DNA from: Candidatus Dormiibacterota bacterium
Lineage (GTDB): Bacteria; Chloroflexota; Dormibacteria; CF-121
DNA length: 64,000 nucleotides
Direction of reading: 5' to 3'
Assembly (NCBI GenBank): GCA_035544955.1
Contig: DASZZN010000033.1
Span: forward strand, 1 to 64,000
Shown here piece by piece: positions 41,079 through 49,272 of this stretch (position 1 is its first letter; every line of letters starts with the position of its first letter). A program made the translations under genes and the position numbers. A model generated the notes under the pieces. That model had not been told where the DNA came from. It did not search any database and worked only from the letters and a program-made list of their open reading frames with translations.

Positions 41079-41092
41079 ATGCCGTGAGCGTA
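41060..41092. promoter_or_regulatory. Tandem ClgR-box-like operators
   Basis: CGCTGTGAGCG (41060-41070) fits the inverted form of the CGCYNANRGCG core recalled for actinobacterial ClgR. A second copy of GTGAGCGTA (41084-41092, first copy 41064-41072) is spaced 20 bp centre to centre, two helical turns, and matches the core with one difference. The sites flank the ATG of the regulator gene. Confidence 0.5.
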
Positions 41093-41155
41093 TGGTACCA
41101 CTTTTTGGCCGGCGCGCACGGTGCATGCCCGGGGCTCCGGCCCCGTCCTATATAC

Positions 41156-42391
41156 GTGAGAGGAGGGACTCATTCTCGAGGGATCGGCCACGCCTGGGCG
41201 GTCCTCGCCATCGCGCTCGTCATGGCCGGCTGCACCCCGACGGCGGCGGTGAGGCCGCCGACATCGACGCCGAGCGCGTCTCCTTCCCCGACCACGTCGC
41301 CGACGCCATCAGCCAGCGACTCGCCAACGCCGACGCCGGTACCGACCCCGACACCTTCCGGTGAGGATCCCGCCTTCGTTCCGTCGTTGGCTGCAATTCA
41401 GATGGTCGGGCCGCGCCTCGGCTGGGCCGCCGGATCCCATGCGATCTACGTGACGGCCGATGGCACGCACTGGACGAAACAGTACGCGTCGACGCAGGAC
41501 TACGTCGGCGTCGACTTCATCAGTGCCTCGACCGGATGGGTCGTCGGGCTCCATGAGCTGCTCGGGACGACGGACGCCGGCCGCAGCTGGCACGCGCTGG
41601 CCGAAGCGCCGGGCTGGCTGCGATCGGTGCATTTCGATAGCGCGACGCAGGGTTGGGGCATCGCCGGAGGGTCGTTTCCGGAGCCGAACCATGGCACCCT
41701 GATGGTGCAGATCGGCGCGACCTTGGTCGCGACCAATGATGGCGGTCATTCCTGGAGCAGCGTGAATAGCCCGGCCGACCCGCAAACGGTCTGCTTCAGC
41801 GATCCCGGGCACGGATGGCTTGCCACGACGGCAGGCATCGTCTACCGCAGTCCAGACGCCGGGCAAACCTGGATCAAGGCGCTCGAAATGCTCCAGGCCG
41901 GCGCCGGGCCCGGCCGGATGACGCTGCTCCAGTGCGCCGGCCCGTCCGCACTCTGGGTGTTGATGACGCTCCAGAACGGTGCCGCGGGACATCTGCCCTA
42001 TGTTGCGTACGCCACCCAGGACGGCCACACCTGGCGGACGGTGTTCGCGGAGCCGGGTACCTCGGGCGCTATGCTACCCGGCGTGCCGGCTGGACCCGAC
42101 ACCCACCCGGGGAGCATCAGCGTCGTCGATCCCGCCGATGCGGTCTTCATCGGCGACGGACCGGCCACCAACGTCGCGCAATGCGTCATTGCCAGCAATG
42201 GCGGCGCGACCCTTCGCCGCACCGGCCGCATCGACAACGCCGCCGAAACCTTCGGCGCCGCCTTCGTCAGCGTCACGGCGGGTTGGATTCTGACCCGGAA
42301 CGGCGGCGGTGACTATGTCATCGACGCGACAAGCGACGGCGGCTATCACTGGTCGCAGCAGCTGGCCGTGCCACCAACCTCCGCCGGCTAA
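41156..42391 (+). CDS. Lipoprotein with YCF48/BNR-type repeats
   Basis: 411 aa from GTG 41156. Upstream frame is open but lacks coding character. The N-terminus has a hydrophobic stretch AWAVLAIALVMAGC, a lipobox with Cys at about residue 26, then a Ser/Thr/Pro linker (about 27-65). The rest contains repeated W-x-x-G / S-x-D-x-G-x-T/S-W motifs: GTTDAGRSWHAL, ATNDGGHSWSSV, RSPDAGQTWIKAL, ATSDGGYHWSQQL, typical of the beta-propeller related to photosystem II assembly factor YCF48 and BNR sialidase-type proteins. Its role here is unknown. The stop TAA is followed directly by the GTG of the next gene. Confidence 0.82.
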   Translation: MRGGTHSRGIGHAWAVLAIALVMAGCTPTAAVRPPTSTPSASPSPTTSPTPSASDSPTPTPVPTPTPSGEDPAFVPSLAAIQMVGPRLGWAAGSHAIYVTADGTHWTKQYASTQDYVGVDFISASTGWVVGLHELLGTTDAGRSWHALAEAPGWLRSVHFDSATQGWGIAGGSFPEPNHGTLMVQIGATLVATNDGGHSWSSVNSPADPQTVCFSDPGHGWLATTAGIVYRSPDAGQTWIKALEMLQAGAGPGRMTLLQCAGPSALWVLMTLQNGAAGHLPYVAYATQDGHTWRTVFAEPGTSGAMLPGVPAGPDTHPGSISVVDPADAVFIGDGPATNVAQCVIASNGGATLRRTGRIDNAAETFGAAFVSVTAGWILTRNGGGDYVIDATSDGGYHWSQQLAVPPTSAG

Positions 42392-43867
42392 GTGCTGCTG
42401 CTCGGTCTCGACATCGGGACCGACGCCGCCCACGCCGTCGCCATCGATGAGACCGGGGCCGTCGTCGCATCGGCGTCTCGCGAATATGCGACCCGCTCCC
42501 CGCGACCCGGTTGGATCGAAGGAGACCCCGCGGATTGGTGGCGCGCCGCGCTGCAGGTGCTGAGCCGTGTTGCCGCCGACGAGCGTGGACAGATCGGCGC
42601 CGTCGGATTGGCCGGACACCACGGCTCCGTCTTCGTCGATGCCGCTGGTGCGCCGGTTCGGCCGGCGATCCTCGGCGGCGACCGGCGCGCCGCTTCGCAG
42701 GCGGGGCGGATCCGCGAACGCATCGGCGCCCAGCGCGTGATCGAGATCACCGGCAGCCCGGCACTCGCCGACCACCAGGCGGCCATCATCCTCTGGCTGC
42801 GCGATGTCGAGCCGGTGCAGTTCCGGCACACCCGGCGGGTGCTGCTGCCAAAGGATCATGCCCGGTTGATGCTGACCGGCGAGGCGGCCACCGATGTCAG
42901 TGACGCGGCCGGGACACTGCTCATGGATTTCCGCCGCCGGACCTGGGCGCACGAGATGCTCGACTCGCTCGAGATCCCGCCCGAGTGGATGCCCCTCGTC
43001 CACTCAAGCCTCGAGATTGCCGGCGGCCTGCGCCCCTCCATTGCTCGTGAACTCGGCCTTCCGCCCGGACTTCCCGTGGCCGCCGGGGCGAGTGAGACCG
43101 CTGCGGCAGCAGTCAGCAAGGGCATCGTGACGACCGGGCTCATCGGCTCCTCGATCGACAGCAGCGGCTTGCTGATCGCCCCGACGGCCGACGCGATCAT
43201 CGATCCGGGTGGCCAGCTGCAGACCGCCTGCGATCCATCGCCGCAGCGCTATGACCTGATGGGGACGGTCCCGTCCGCCGGCGCCTCGCTGCGCTGGTGG
43301 CGCGACGTCCTCGGGCAGCGCCTCGACTATGAAGAGCTTTGCGCCCAGGCCGAGACGGTCCCCGCCGGCGCGGACGGTCTCTTTTTCGTCCCACATATCG
43401 ATGGCAAGGGCGCGGCGCGCCACGATGCCGTCGCGCGCGGCGCATTCGTCGGACTGCGGGCGCATCACACGCCGGCCGATCTTACGCGAGGGCTGATGGA
43501 AGGCGTGATCTTCAGGCTTCGAGATCGGCTCGATGTCATGCGTGGGCTCGGGATCGAAGCGCAGCAGGTTCGCGCCACGGGCGGCGGGGCCCGCAGCCGG
43601 CTCTGGCGGCAGATGCAGGCCGATATCTTCGCGGTCCCGGTCGCAGCGATGGCCTCGGTGCCGAATCCGGCGGTGGGTGCGGCCCTGCTCGCCGGCGTCG
43701 CCACCGGAGTATTCGCCGATGTGGCGGCCGCCGGCGCAACCGTCGCACGGCTCGGCAGCGTGCTCGAGCCCGATCCCGAGCGGACAGCGCGCTACGAACA
43801 GCTCTACCGTACGTTCTGGGCGCTCGACCCGGCCATCAGGGAACCAGCCGCGCCGCGGCCAACGTAG
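42392..43867 (+). CDS. Divergent FGGY-family carbohydrate kinase
   Basis: 491 aa, GTG start directly after the lipoprotein stop (TAAGTG). The FGGY fold is clear: LLLGLDIGTDAAHAVAIDETG, VGLAGHHGSVFVDAAG, RPAILGGDRRA, LLPKDHARLML, and VRATGGGARSRLWRQMQADIFAVPV. The catalytic Asp of the GGxxD(T/N) motif, intact in the xylB of this window, is Glu here (AGASETAAAAV), and the substrate loops GQMHG and ILWxD are GHHGS and ILGGD. It may have a different substrate, low activity or a regulatory role. Coupling to a surface lipoprotein is unusual for a sugar kinase. Confidence 0.85.
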   Translation: MLLLGLDIGTDAAHAVAIDETGAVVASASREYATRSPRPGWIEGDPADWWRAALQVLSRVAADERGQIGAVGLAGHHGSVFVDAAGAPVRPAILGGDRRAASQAGRIRERIGAQRVIEITGSPALADHQAAIILWLRDVEPVQFRHTRRVLLPKDHARLMLTGEAATDVSDAAGTLLMDFRRRTWAHEMLDSLEIPPEWMPLVHSSLEIAGGLRPSIARELGLPPGLPVAAGASETAAAAVSKGIVTTGLIGSSIDSSGLLIAPTADAIIDPGGQLQTACDPSPQRYDLMGTVPSAGASLRWWRDVLGQRLDYEELCAQAETVPAGADGLFFVPHIDGKGAARHDAVARGAFVGLRAHHTPADLTRGLMEGVIFRLRDRLDVMRGLGIEAQQVRATGGGARSRLWRQMQADIFAVPVAAMASVPNPAVGAALLAGVATGVFADVAAAGATVARLGSVLEPDPERTARYEQLYRTFWALDPAIREPAAPRPT

Positions 43868-43878
43868 AATCCAGCACG

Positions 43879-43956
43879 CGGGGCGTAGCGTAGCCTGGCT
43901 AACGCGCATGCTTTGGGAGCATGAGATCCCGGGTTCGAATCCCGGCGCCCCGACCA
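43879..43956 (+). tRNA. tRNA-Pro (anticodon UGG), CCA encoded
   Basis: Acceptor CGGGGCG/CGCCCCG, anticodon stem GCATG/CATGA-type with loop giving UGG, T-arm GGTTCGAATCC, discriminator A and encoded CCA at 43954-43956. The C1-G72 pair is typical of tRNA-Pro. Confidence 0.95.
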
Positions 43957-43977
43957 GATTTCAGGAAGGATTAGCGA

Positions 43978-44253
43978 ATGCTCCCCGTCCTCGTGATCAT
44001 CGCCGTCATCACCGCCGGGGCGGTGCTGGCCTTCCGCTGGTTCGAGCGCTACCGCTACACGGATGCCTGGCGGACGAGCGAGTTCCGCGGAGTCGCGTTT
44101 GGTTTCTTGATGTGGTTCGGCGGCATTTTCGGCCACCGGGTTCCACCTCCCCCACAAGCCAAGATGGAACTCACGACGCGGGCCGGCGAGCCCGAGCCAC
44201 CGGGGTCAGGCGGCCCGGCGCTCCCGGATCAGGCTGCGGACGATAAACAGTAG
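43978..44253 (+). CDS. Small membrane protein
   Basis: 91 aa with AGGAAGG 8 nt upstream. A first hydrophobic helix (about residues 2-20) is followed by basic/aromatic RWFERYRYTDAW, a short second hydrophobic stretch GVAFGFLMWFGGIFG and a Pro/Gly-rich tail. No family is recognised. The last 48 nt overlap the convergent proline dehydrogenase gene, so the tail may not be under protein-level selection. Confidence 0.55.
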   Translation: MLPVLVIIAVITAGAVLAFRWFERYRYTDAWRTSEFRGVAFGFLMWFGGIFGHRVPPPPQAKMELTTRAGEPEPPGSGGPALPDQAADDKQ

Positions 44254-45129
44254 GTTGGCCGGACGTTCCGCCAGCCGCCGCATCAGGTACGGATACCACT
44301 CGGTCCCGTACGGCACATAAATCCGGACGCGATACCCTTCCCGCAACAGCCGGTCCTGTAGATCCCGACGGATGCCGTAGAGCATCTGGAACTCGAAGCG
44401 GTCCATGGCAATCTCACGCTCGCGCGCGAATTGCGTAGTCGCCTCGATCAATCGGTCGTCGTGAGTGGCGATCGCGGGATAGACACCATGGAGGAGCAAC
44501 TGCTGCATCTCGGTCGCAAATTTCGCGTCGACATCGGCCTTCTTCGCAAACGCCACCTCGGCCGGCTCCTTGTAGGCACCCTTGACCAGCCGCACTCGGA
44601 CCTTCGCCGCATTCACCCGGGCGATGTCGTCCACGGTGCGATAGAGGTAGCTCTGCAGCACGACGCCGCAGTTGGGATAGCGCTCGTGCAGCGCCAGCAC
44701 CAGGTCGAGCGTGCGCTGCGTGTAGGCGGAGCCTTCCATGTCGATCCGGACGAAGTTGTCGAGTTGCTGCGCACGCTCGAGGATCCGTAACAGGAGCTCC
44801 CGACACAGGTCGGCCGAGATGTCGAGCCCGAGTTGCGTGAGCTTGACCGAAACGTTTGCGTTCAGCCGTGCTGTCGCGATCCGTTCGAAGGCCGCGAGGT
44901 AATCCTCGGTCGCCACGCGAGCGGCTTTCTCTTCCGTGACGTTCTCGCCGAGATGATCGAGGCTCGCCGACCAGCCGCGACGGTTGATGTCGGTCACCAC
45001 GCGGACGGCGTCGTCCAGATGATCCCCCGCCACGAAGCGATAGGCCAGTGAAGCAGTGAGCCGCTGGCGCGTAACGAATCGTTGCAGGCCGCGCCGACGG
45101 GATAGATATTGAAAAGAGGCCCTCAGCAC
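44206..45129 (-). CDS. Proline dehydrogenase
   Basis: 307 aa, the size of monofunctional bacterial PRODH. Motifs: NVSVKLTQLGLDIS, FVRIDMEGSAYTQRTLDLVLALHERYPNCGVVLQSYLYRT, VRLVKGAYKEPAEVAF, PAIATHDDRLI, FEFQMLYGIRRDLQ and VRIYVPYGTEWYPYLMRRLAERPAN. It is an FAD enzyme oxidising proline to pyrroline-5-carboxylate. GTG start, 1 nt after the rdgB stop, so it is the distal gene of the tatA-tatC-rph-rdgB series. No P5C dehydrogenase is in the window. Confidence 0.95.
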   Translation of the reverse strand: MLRASFQYLSRRRGLQRFVTRQRLTASLAYRFVAGDHLDDAVRVVTDINRRGWSASLDHLGENVTEEKAARVATEDYLAAFERIATARLNANVSVKLTQLGLDISADLCRELLLRILERAQQLDNFVRIDMEGSAYTQRTLDLVLALHERYPNCGVVLQSYLYRTVDDIARVNAAKVRVRLVKGAYKEPAEVAFAKKADVDAKFATEMQQLLLHGVYPAIATHDDRLIEATTQFAREREIAMDRFEFQMLYGIRRDLQDRLLREGYRVRIYVPYGTEWYPYLMRRLAERPANLLFIVRSLIRERRAA

Positions 45130-45130
45130 C

Positions 45131-45751
45131 TCAACGGGGTCCTGGCGCAGACAGCGCTGCGTCGAACGCGCCGTGCACCTCCAGCGCGCTCAACGCCCGT
45201 GCGCGATGGCTCAAAAGGTTTTTTTCGTCGGTCGACAGTTCTGCCAGCCGGCGACCGTCCGGTAGCTGGAAGATCGGGTCGAAGCCAAAGCCGTGCGTGC
45301 CGCGCGGCTCGGCGGCAATCGTGCCGGCGAGGACGCCTTCGCCGGTAAAGACCCTCCCGTCGGGCAGCGCGAGCACGGCCGCGCTGCGGAAGTACGCCGG
45401 CGGCGAGGTGGTCGCCGCCCTTCCGAGGGCTTTCAGCAACGCGGCGACGAGGGCGGGACCGTCGCCCTTGTGGTCGGCGCCGGCGAAATATGCCGAGTCG
45501 ACGCCCGGCCGACCATCGAGCAGGGGAACCTCCAATCCTGAATCGTCTGCCAGGGTTGGGAGCCCGCTCAGGCGCCGGCCCGCCTCGGCTTTCTTTTGGG
45601 CGTTCTCGAGGTAGCTGGCGCCGTCCTCCGCGACATCGAGGGTGATCCCGGCCTCAGCGGGTGTGACCAGCTCCATCGGGAGTTCGGCCAGCAGCGCGCG
45701 AAGTTCTTTGAGCTTTCCTTCGTTGGTCGTGGCGAGCAGCAGCCGGTTCAG
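45131..45751 (-). CDS. rdgB: dITP/XTP pyrophosphatase, apparent CTG start
   Basis: 206 aa if started at CTG 45751. The family signature [18 protein letters not shown] begins 3 codons after this CTG, while the first ATG (45676) would delete it. No ATG, GTG or TTG exists in frame before the signature. The CTG forms a CTGA overlap with the rph stop, in the place where neighbours have ATGA or GTGA. Other motifs: [39 protein letters not shown] and SHRARAL. The enzyme removes deaminated purine nucleotides. Typical rph-rdgB pairing. Confidence 0.9.
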   Translation of the reverse strand: MNRLLLATTNEGKLKELRALLAELPMELVTPAEAGITLDVAEDGASYLENAQKKAEAGRRLSGLPTLADDSGLEVPLLDGRPGVDSAYFAGADHKGDGPALVAALLKALGRAATTSPPAYFRSAAVLALPDGRVFTGEGVLAGTIAAEPRGTHGFGFDPIFQLPDGRRLAELSTDEKNLLSHRARALSALEVHGAFDAALSAPGPR

Positions 45752-46476
45752 CGCAGTTTCAGCGCCTTCTTCTGGGCCTCGACCAGCTCGGCGGCGCCCT
45801 TGATCGCGAGCTTGAGCATCTGGTCCATCTCTTCCGGTTTGAAGGGCTCCTGCTCGGCGGTGCCCTGGATCTCGATGAAGCGGCCATCCTCCGCGAGCAC
45901 ACAGTTCATGTCGGTCTGGGCGGCGAAGTCTTCGAGGTAATTGAGGTCCAACCGAGGCTGGCCCTGGACGATCCCGACGCTGACCGCCGAGACGAACTGA
46001 CGGATTGGAAGGACGCGCAGCAGATTGCGCTCGACCGCCTTCTGTAGCGCGAGGTGAAGGGCGACGAATCCCCCCGTAATCGAGGCGGTCCGCGTCCCAC
46101 CGTCGGCCTGCAGCACATCGCAGTCCACGACGATGGTGCGTTCGCCCATCAGCGGCATGTCGATCGCGGCTCTCAGCGCGCGGCCGATCAGGCGCTGGAT
46201 CTCCTGGCTGCGCCCGTCGACCCGTCCGGTCCGCGCTTCGCGCGCGGTCCGTGTCTGCGTCGCCCGCGGCAACATTGAGTACTCGGCGGTGACCCAGCCT
46301 TCACCGGTCCCCTTCTTGTGCGGTGGCGGCTTGTCGTCCCAGCTCGCGGTGCAGAGCACGCGCGTGTCGCCCATGTTGATGAGCGCCGAGCCTTCGGCAT
46401 AGAGGTTGACGCCGGTCTCGATCTTTACCGGCCGGAGTTGATCCACCCTCCGGCCGTCAGGTCGCGTCTGAGCCAA
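45748..46476 (-). CDS. rph: Ribonuclease PH
   Basis: 242 aa from TTG 46476, 6 nt after the tatC stop. PH-domain motifs: [85 protein letters not shown] and [19 protein letters not shown]. It trims tRNA 3' ends phosphorolytically. Full length, not truncated. Its stop overlaps the rdgB start. Confidence 0.96.
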   Translation of the reverse strand: MAQTRPDGRRVDQLRPVKIETGVNLYAEGSALINMGDTRVLCTASWDDKPPPHKKGTGEGWVTAEYSMLPRATQTRTAREARTGRVDGRSQEIQRLIGRALRAAIDMPLMGERTIVVDCDVLQADGGTRTASITGGFVALHLALQKAVERNLLRVLPIRQFVSAVSVGIVQGQPRLDLNYLEDFAAQTDMNCVLAEDGRFIEIQGTAEQEPFKPEEMDQMLKLAIKGAAELVEAQKKALKLR

Positions 46477-46482
46477 TGTGCT

Positions 46483-47220
46483 CTATCTTCGCAGAGCGCG
46501 GATGACGAGAATGCTGATTTCGAAAAGGATGATCAGCGGAAGGGTGAGCAGCAGCGGAGTGAAGGGATCGACCCCTGGCGTCACCATGTTCGCCCCGACG
46601 AAGATCCCGAGCCAGAACTTGAGGCGGTTGCGCTTCAGGAACGCGGTGCTGACGATCCCGGTGAGGCCGAGCATCGTCATCGCGAGCGGCAGCTCGAAGG
46701 TGACGCCGAAAATGGCGATGAGGATCAGCACGAAGTTGACGTACTTGTCGGCAAAGGGCAGGTACTGGAGCTCGGAACTGCCGATCCCGGTCAAGAACCT
46801 CAGGGCGATGGGCAGGGCGAAGAAGGCGAAGCCGATGCCCATCGCGAAGAGCACGACCGCCGAGCCCACGAAGCCCACGGCGAAGCGCCGCTCGTTGCGA
46901 TGAAGGCCAGGAGCCACAAAGGTCCATACCTGCCAGATGATGATCGGACTGCTCAAGATGAACCCGGTGAAGATTCCGATCTTGAAGAAGAGCAGGAACC
47001 CGTCGATCGGACCCGGGTAGATCAGCCTCTGGTTGCCGATCACCTTGTGCACCGGTCCCAGCAGGATCCCGAGCACCGGCTGAGAGATCGCGAACCCGAT
47101 CGCGGTGGCGACGCCCCAGGCGATCAGCGAGATGATCAGGACGCGCCGCAGTTCCTCGAGGTGCTCGATGACCGTCATCCGCCGCTCTTCTTCCGCCGGA
47201 ACGATGCTGGGCTTGGCCAT
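46483..47220 (-). CDS. tatC: Twin-arginine translocase subunit TatC
   Basis: 245 aa with six membrane helices. TVIEHLEELRRVLI (conserved E and R in the N-terminal signal-peptide site), PIDGFLLFFKIGIFTGFILSSPIIIWQVWTFVAPGLHRNERR (TatC family P and F-x-P-GL-x-x-x-E-R), and FGVTFELPLAM all match. It recognises Tat signal peptides with TatA/B. Follows tatA after 28 nt. Confidence 0.97.
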   Translation of the reverse strand: MAKPSIVPAEEERRMTVIEHLEELRRVLIISLIAWGVATAIGFAISQPVLGILLGPVHKVIGNQRLIYPGPIDGFLLFFKIGIFTGFILSSPIIIWQVWTFVAPGLHRNERRFAVGFVGSAVVLFAMGIGFAFFALPIALRFLTGIGSSELQYLPFADKYVNFVLILIAIFGVTFELPLAMTMLGLTGIVSTAFLKRNRLKFWLGIFVGANMVTPGVDPFTPLLLTLPLIILFEISILVIRALRR

Positions 47221-47248
47221 GGCTGCCCCTATCGGCGCCGGACCGAGG

Positions 47249-47515
47249 TCAGACCTTGCTGTCGGTCGGCGACTTTACGTCGGTGGCCGGTTTGACGTCA
47301 GGGGCCGGCCCGCCCGTGGCGTGCGGTTCAGTGGTCGAGTCCGGCGTCGCGCTCTTCTTGAACTCTTCCTGGATGTCGCTCGAGGTCTTGCGGAATTCAC
47401 GCATCGCCTTCCCAATTGCGCCTCCAACCTCGGGGAGCTTTCCAGGTCCGTAGACGATCAGCACGATCACCAGGATGAGAACGAGGATGTACCAGTGACC
47501 GAAAAGTCCAGGCAT
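47249..47515 (-). CDS. tatA: Twin-arginine translocase subunit TatA
   Basis: 88 aa. A single N-terminal helix (HWYILVLILVIVLIVYG), the hinge with GPGKLPEVGGAIGKAMREFR, then an acidic/basic amphipathic helix and an unstructured Pro/Thr/Asp tail. No separate tatB is nearby, so TatA may cover both roles. The usual polar residue near the start of the helix is represented by H7/W8. It probably starts the tatA-tatC-rph-rdgB-PRODH series; the gap to the cyclophilin gene is 66 nt. Confidence 0.93.
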   Translation of the reverse strand: MPGLFGHWYILVLILVIVLIVYGPGKLPEVGGAIGKAMREFRKTSSDIQEEFKKSATPDSTTEPHATGGPAPDVKPATDVKSPTDSKV

Positions 47516-47581
47516 TCAGATTCCTTCTCGCGGCCCATTATACGCCCGCTTTGTAACGGTCTCCTGAGAGGCCAATGAGGA

Positions 47582-48283
47582 CTAGCCGGTCTCTTCCTGG
47601 ACGGTGACGGACGTCATTGTGTCGCCGACCGCGATCTTGAGGACGACGTCCATGCCGGTTTGCACGTAGCCGAACAGGTTGTAGCTTTTGGCGAGCTTTT
47701 TGGAGTCGTCGACGGTGCAGATGAAGAACTGGCTGCCGTTCGTGTTCGCCCCGGAATTGGCCATCGCCACGGCGCCGGCGGTGTACTCGCCGATCACGGG
47801 CTCATCGGCGAATTTGTAACCCGGGCCACCGGCGCCTGTACCCAGCGGGTCGCCACCCTGGATGACAAAGCTGGCTTCGACACGGTGGAACTTCAGGCCG
47901 TCGTAAAACTGGTTGCGGGTCAAGAACACGAAGTTGTTGACCGTGTTGGGGGCGAGTTTGGGGTCGAGACAGAGGGCGATCGTCCCTTTGGTGGTAATTA
48001 TCGTGACGAGGTAGTGGTGGGCGGTGTTGATCGTCAGGGGCGGCGCCGCGCTATAGGTGTGCTTGCCGGCGTTGCCGGCCATCGCGGTCAGCGCGGGTCC
48101 GAAGTTCAACGAACCGCAGGCGGCCGCGGCCGCGCTCACGCTCGGGCTCGGCGTCGGCGTCGGGTTGGTGCCTGGGCTGCCGCCGGCATTGCGTCCCACA
48201 TAGACAGAGAACGCAATCATAGCGACCGCGAGGATGGCCAGCGTCGCCAGCAGTTGCGGGACCCGCCGTGGAACCTGGCTCAT
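47582..48283 (-). CDS. Membrane-anchored or secreted cyclophilin-type peptidyl-prolyl isomerase
   Basis: 233 aa from ATG 48283, which overlaps the hemB stop (ATGA). An N-terminal hydrophobic helix (about residues 12-30) acts as signal or anchor, followed by a Pro/Thr/Ser linker. The cyclophilin domain has [66 protein letters not shown] and [13 protein letters not shown]. The catalytic Arg in FHRV is present. It assists folding of extracytoplasmic proteins. Confidence 0.93.
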   Translation of the reverse strand: MSQVPRRVPQLLATLAILAVAMIAFSVYVGRNAGGSPGTNPTPTPSPSVSAAAAACGSLNFGPALTAMAGNAGKHTYSAAPPLTINTAHHYLVTIITTKGTIALCLDPKLAPNTVNNFVFLTRNQFYDGLKFHRVEASFVIQGGDPLGTGAGGPGYKFADEPVIGEYTAGAVAMANSGANTNGSQFFICTVDDSKKLAKSYNLFGYVQTGMDVVLKIAVGDTMTSVTVQEETG

Positions 48284-49272
48284 CCCATCTCGTCCCAGCA
48301 CGGAATGTCGGCTGCCACTTGCTTCGCGTGGTAGGTGAGGATCATCTGCGCACCGGCGCGCCGGATCCCGAGCAGGATCTCCCTCAGCACGCGACGTTCG
48401 TCGATCCAGCCGTTTGCCGCGGCGGCCTTGACCATGCTGTATTCGCCGCTGACGTTGTAGGCGGCGACGGGGACCTCGGTTGCGTCCGCGACCGCGCGGA
48501 TGACGTCGAGGTACGCAAGCGCGGGCTTGACCATCACGACGTCGGCGCCCTCTCCGACATCTAGGCGCGCCTCGCGGACGGCCTCGCGCGCATTGGCGGG
48601 GTCCATCTGATAGCCGCGCCGGTCGCCCACGCGGGGCGCCGATCCGGCCGCCTCGCGGAACGGCCCGTAGAACGCCGAGGCGTACTTAGCGGCATAGGCG
48701 AGGATCGCCCGGTCGGGAAAGCCCCCGTGGTCGAGGGCCGATCGGACCGCCGCGACCTGGCCGTCCATCATGCCGGAGGGGGCAATCACGTCAGCGCCGG
48801 CAGCCGCCTGGGCGAGCGCGATCCGCTGGTAGAGCTCGAGCGTCGGATCATTGGCGACGGTCTCCCCCTCGAGCACGCCGCAATGCCCGTGGTCGGTGTA
48901 CTCGCACAGACAGAGGTCCGCAATCAGCAGCACGTCCGCACCGAAGGCATCCCGTAGCTGGCGCAGCCCGCGCTGGCTGATGCCGTCCTCCGCCCATGCC
49001 TGCGAGCCCTGCGCATCCTTCTGCGCCGGGATGCCAAAGAGCACGAAGCTGCGCACGCCAACCTTGAGCGCAGCCTCCGCCTCGCGCGTCAGGGACTCGA
49101 GCGTGTGCTGATAATGTCCAGGCATCGCCTCGATCGGGCGCGGCTCGTCGATCGCGTCGCGCACGAACAGTGGATAGATCAGATCATCCGGCGCGATTCG
49201 GGTCTCCCGGGCGAGCCGGCGAAGCGCTGGCCTCGACCGCAATCGGCGGGGACGTTGCGTAGGAAAGGTCAT
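48280..49272 (-). CDS. hemB: Delta-aminolevulinic acid dehydratase (porphobilinogen synthase)
   Basis: 330 aa. [60 protein letters not shown] (zinc-binding cysteines), [34 protein letters not shown], and [14 protein letters not shown] with the Schiff-base lysines. Condenses two ALA to porphobilinogen. ATGA overlap with hemCD upstream and with the cyclophilin gene downstream. Confidence 0.97.
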   Translation of the reverse strand: MTFPTQRPRRLRSRPALRRLARETRIAPDDLIYPLFVRDAIDEPRPIEAMPGHYQHTLESLTREAEAALKVGVRSFVLFGIPAQKDAQGSQAWAEDGISQRGLRQLRDAFGADVLLIADLCLCEYTDHGHCGVLEGETVANDPTLELYQRIALAQAAAGADVIAPSGMMDGQVAAVRSALDHGGFPDRAILAYAAKYASAFYGPFREAAGSAPRVGDRRGYQMDPANAREAVREARLDVGEGADVVMVKPALAYLDVIRAVADATEVPVAAYNVSGEYSMVKAAAANGWIDERRVLREILLGIRRAGAQMILTYHAKQVAADIPCWDEMG

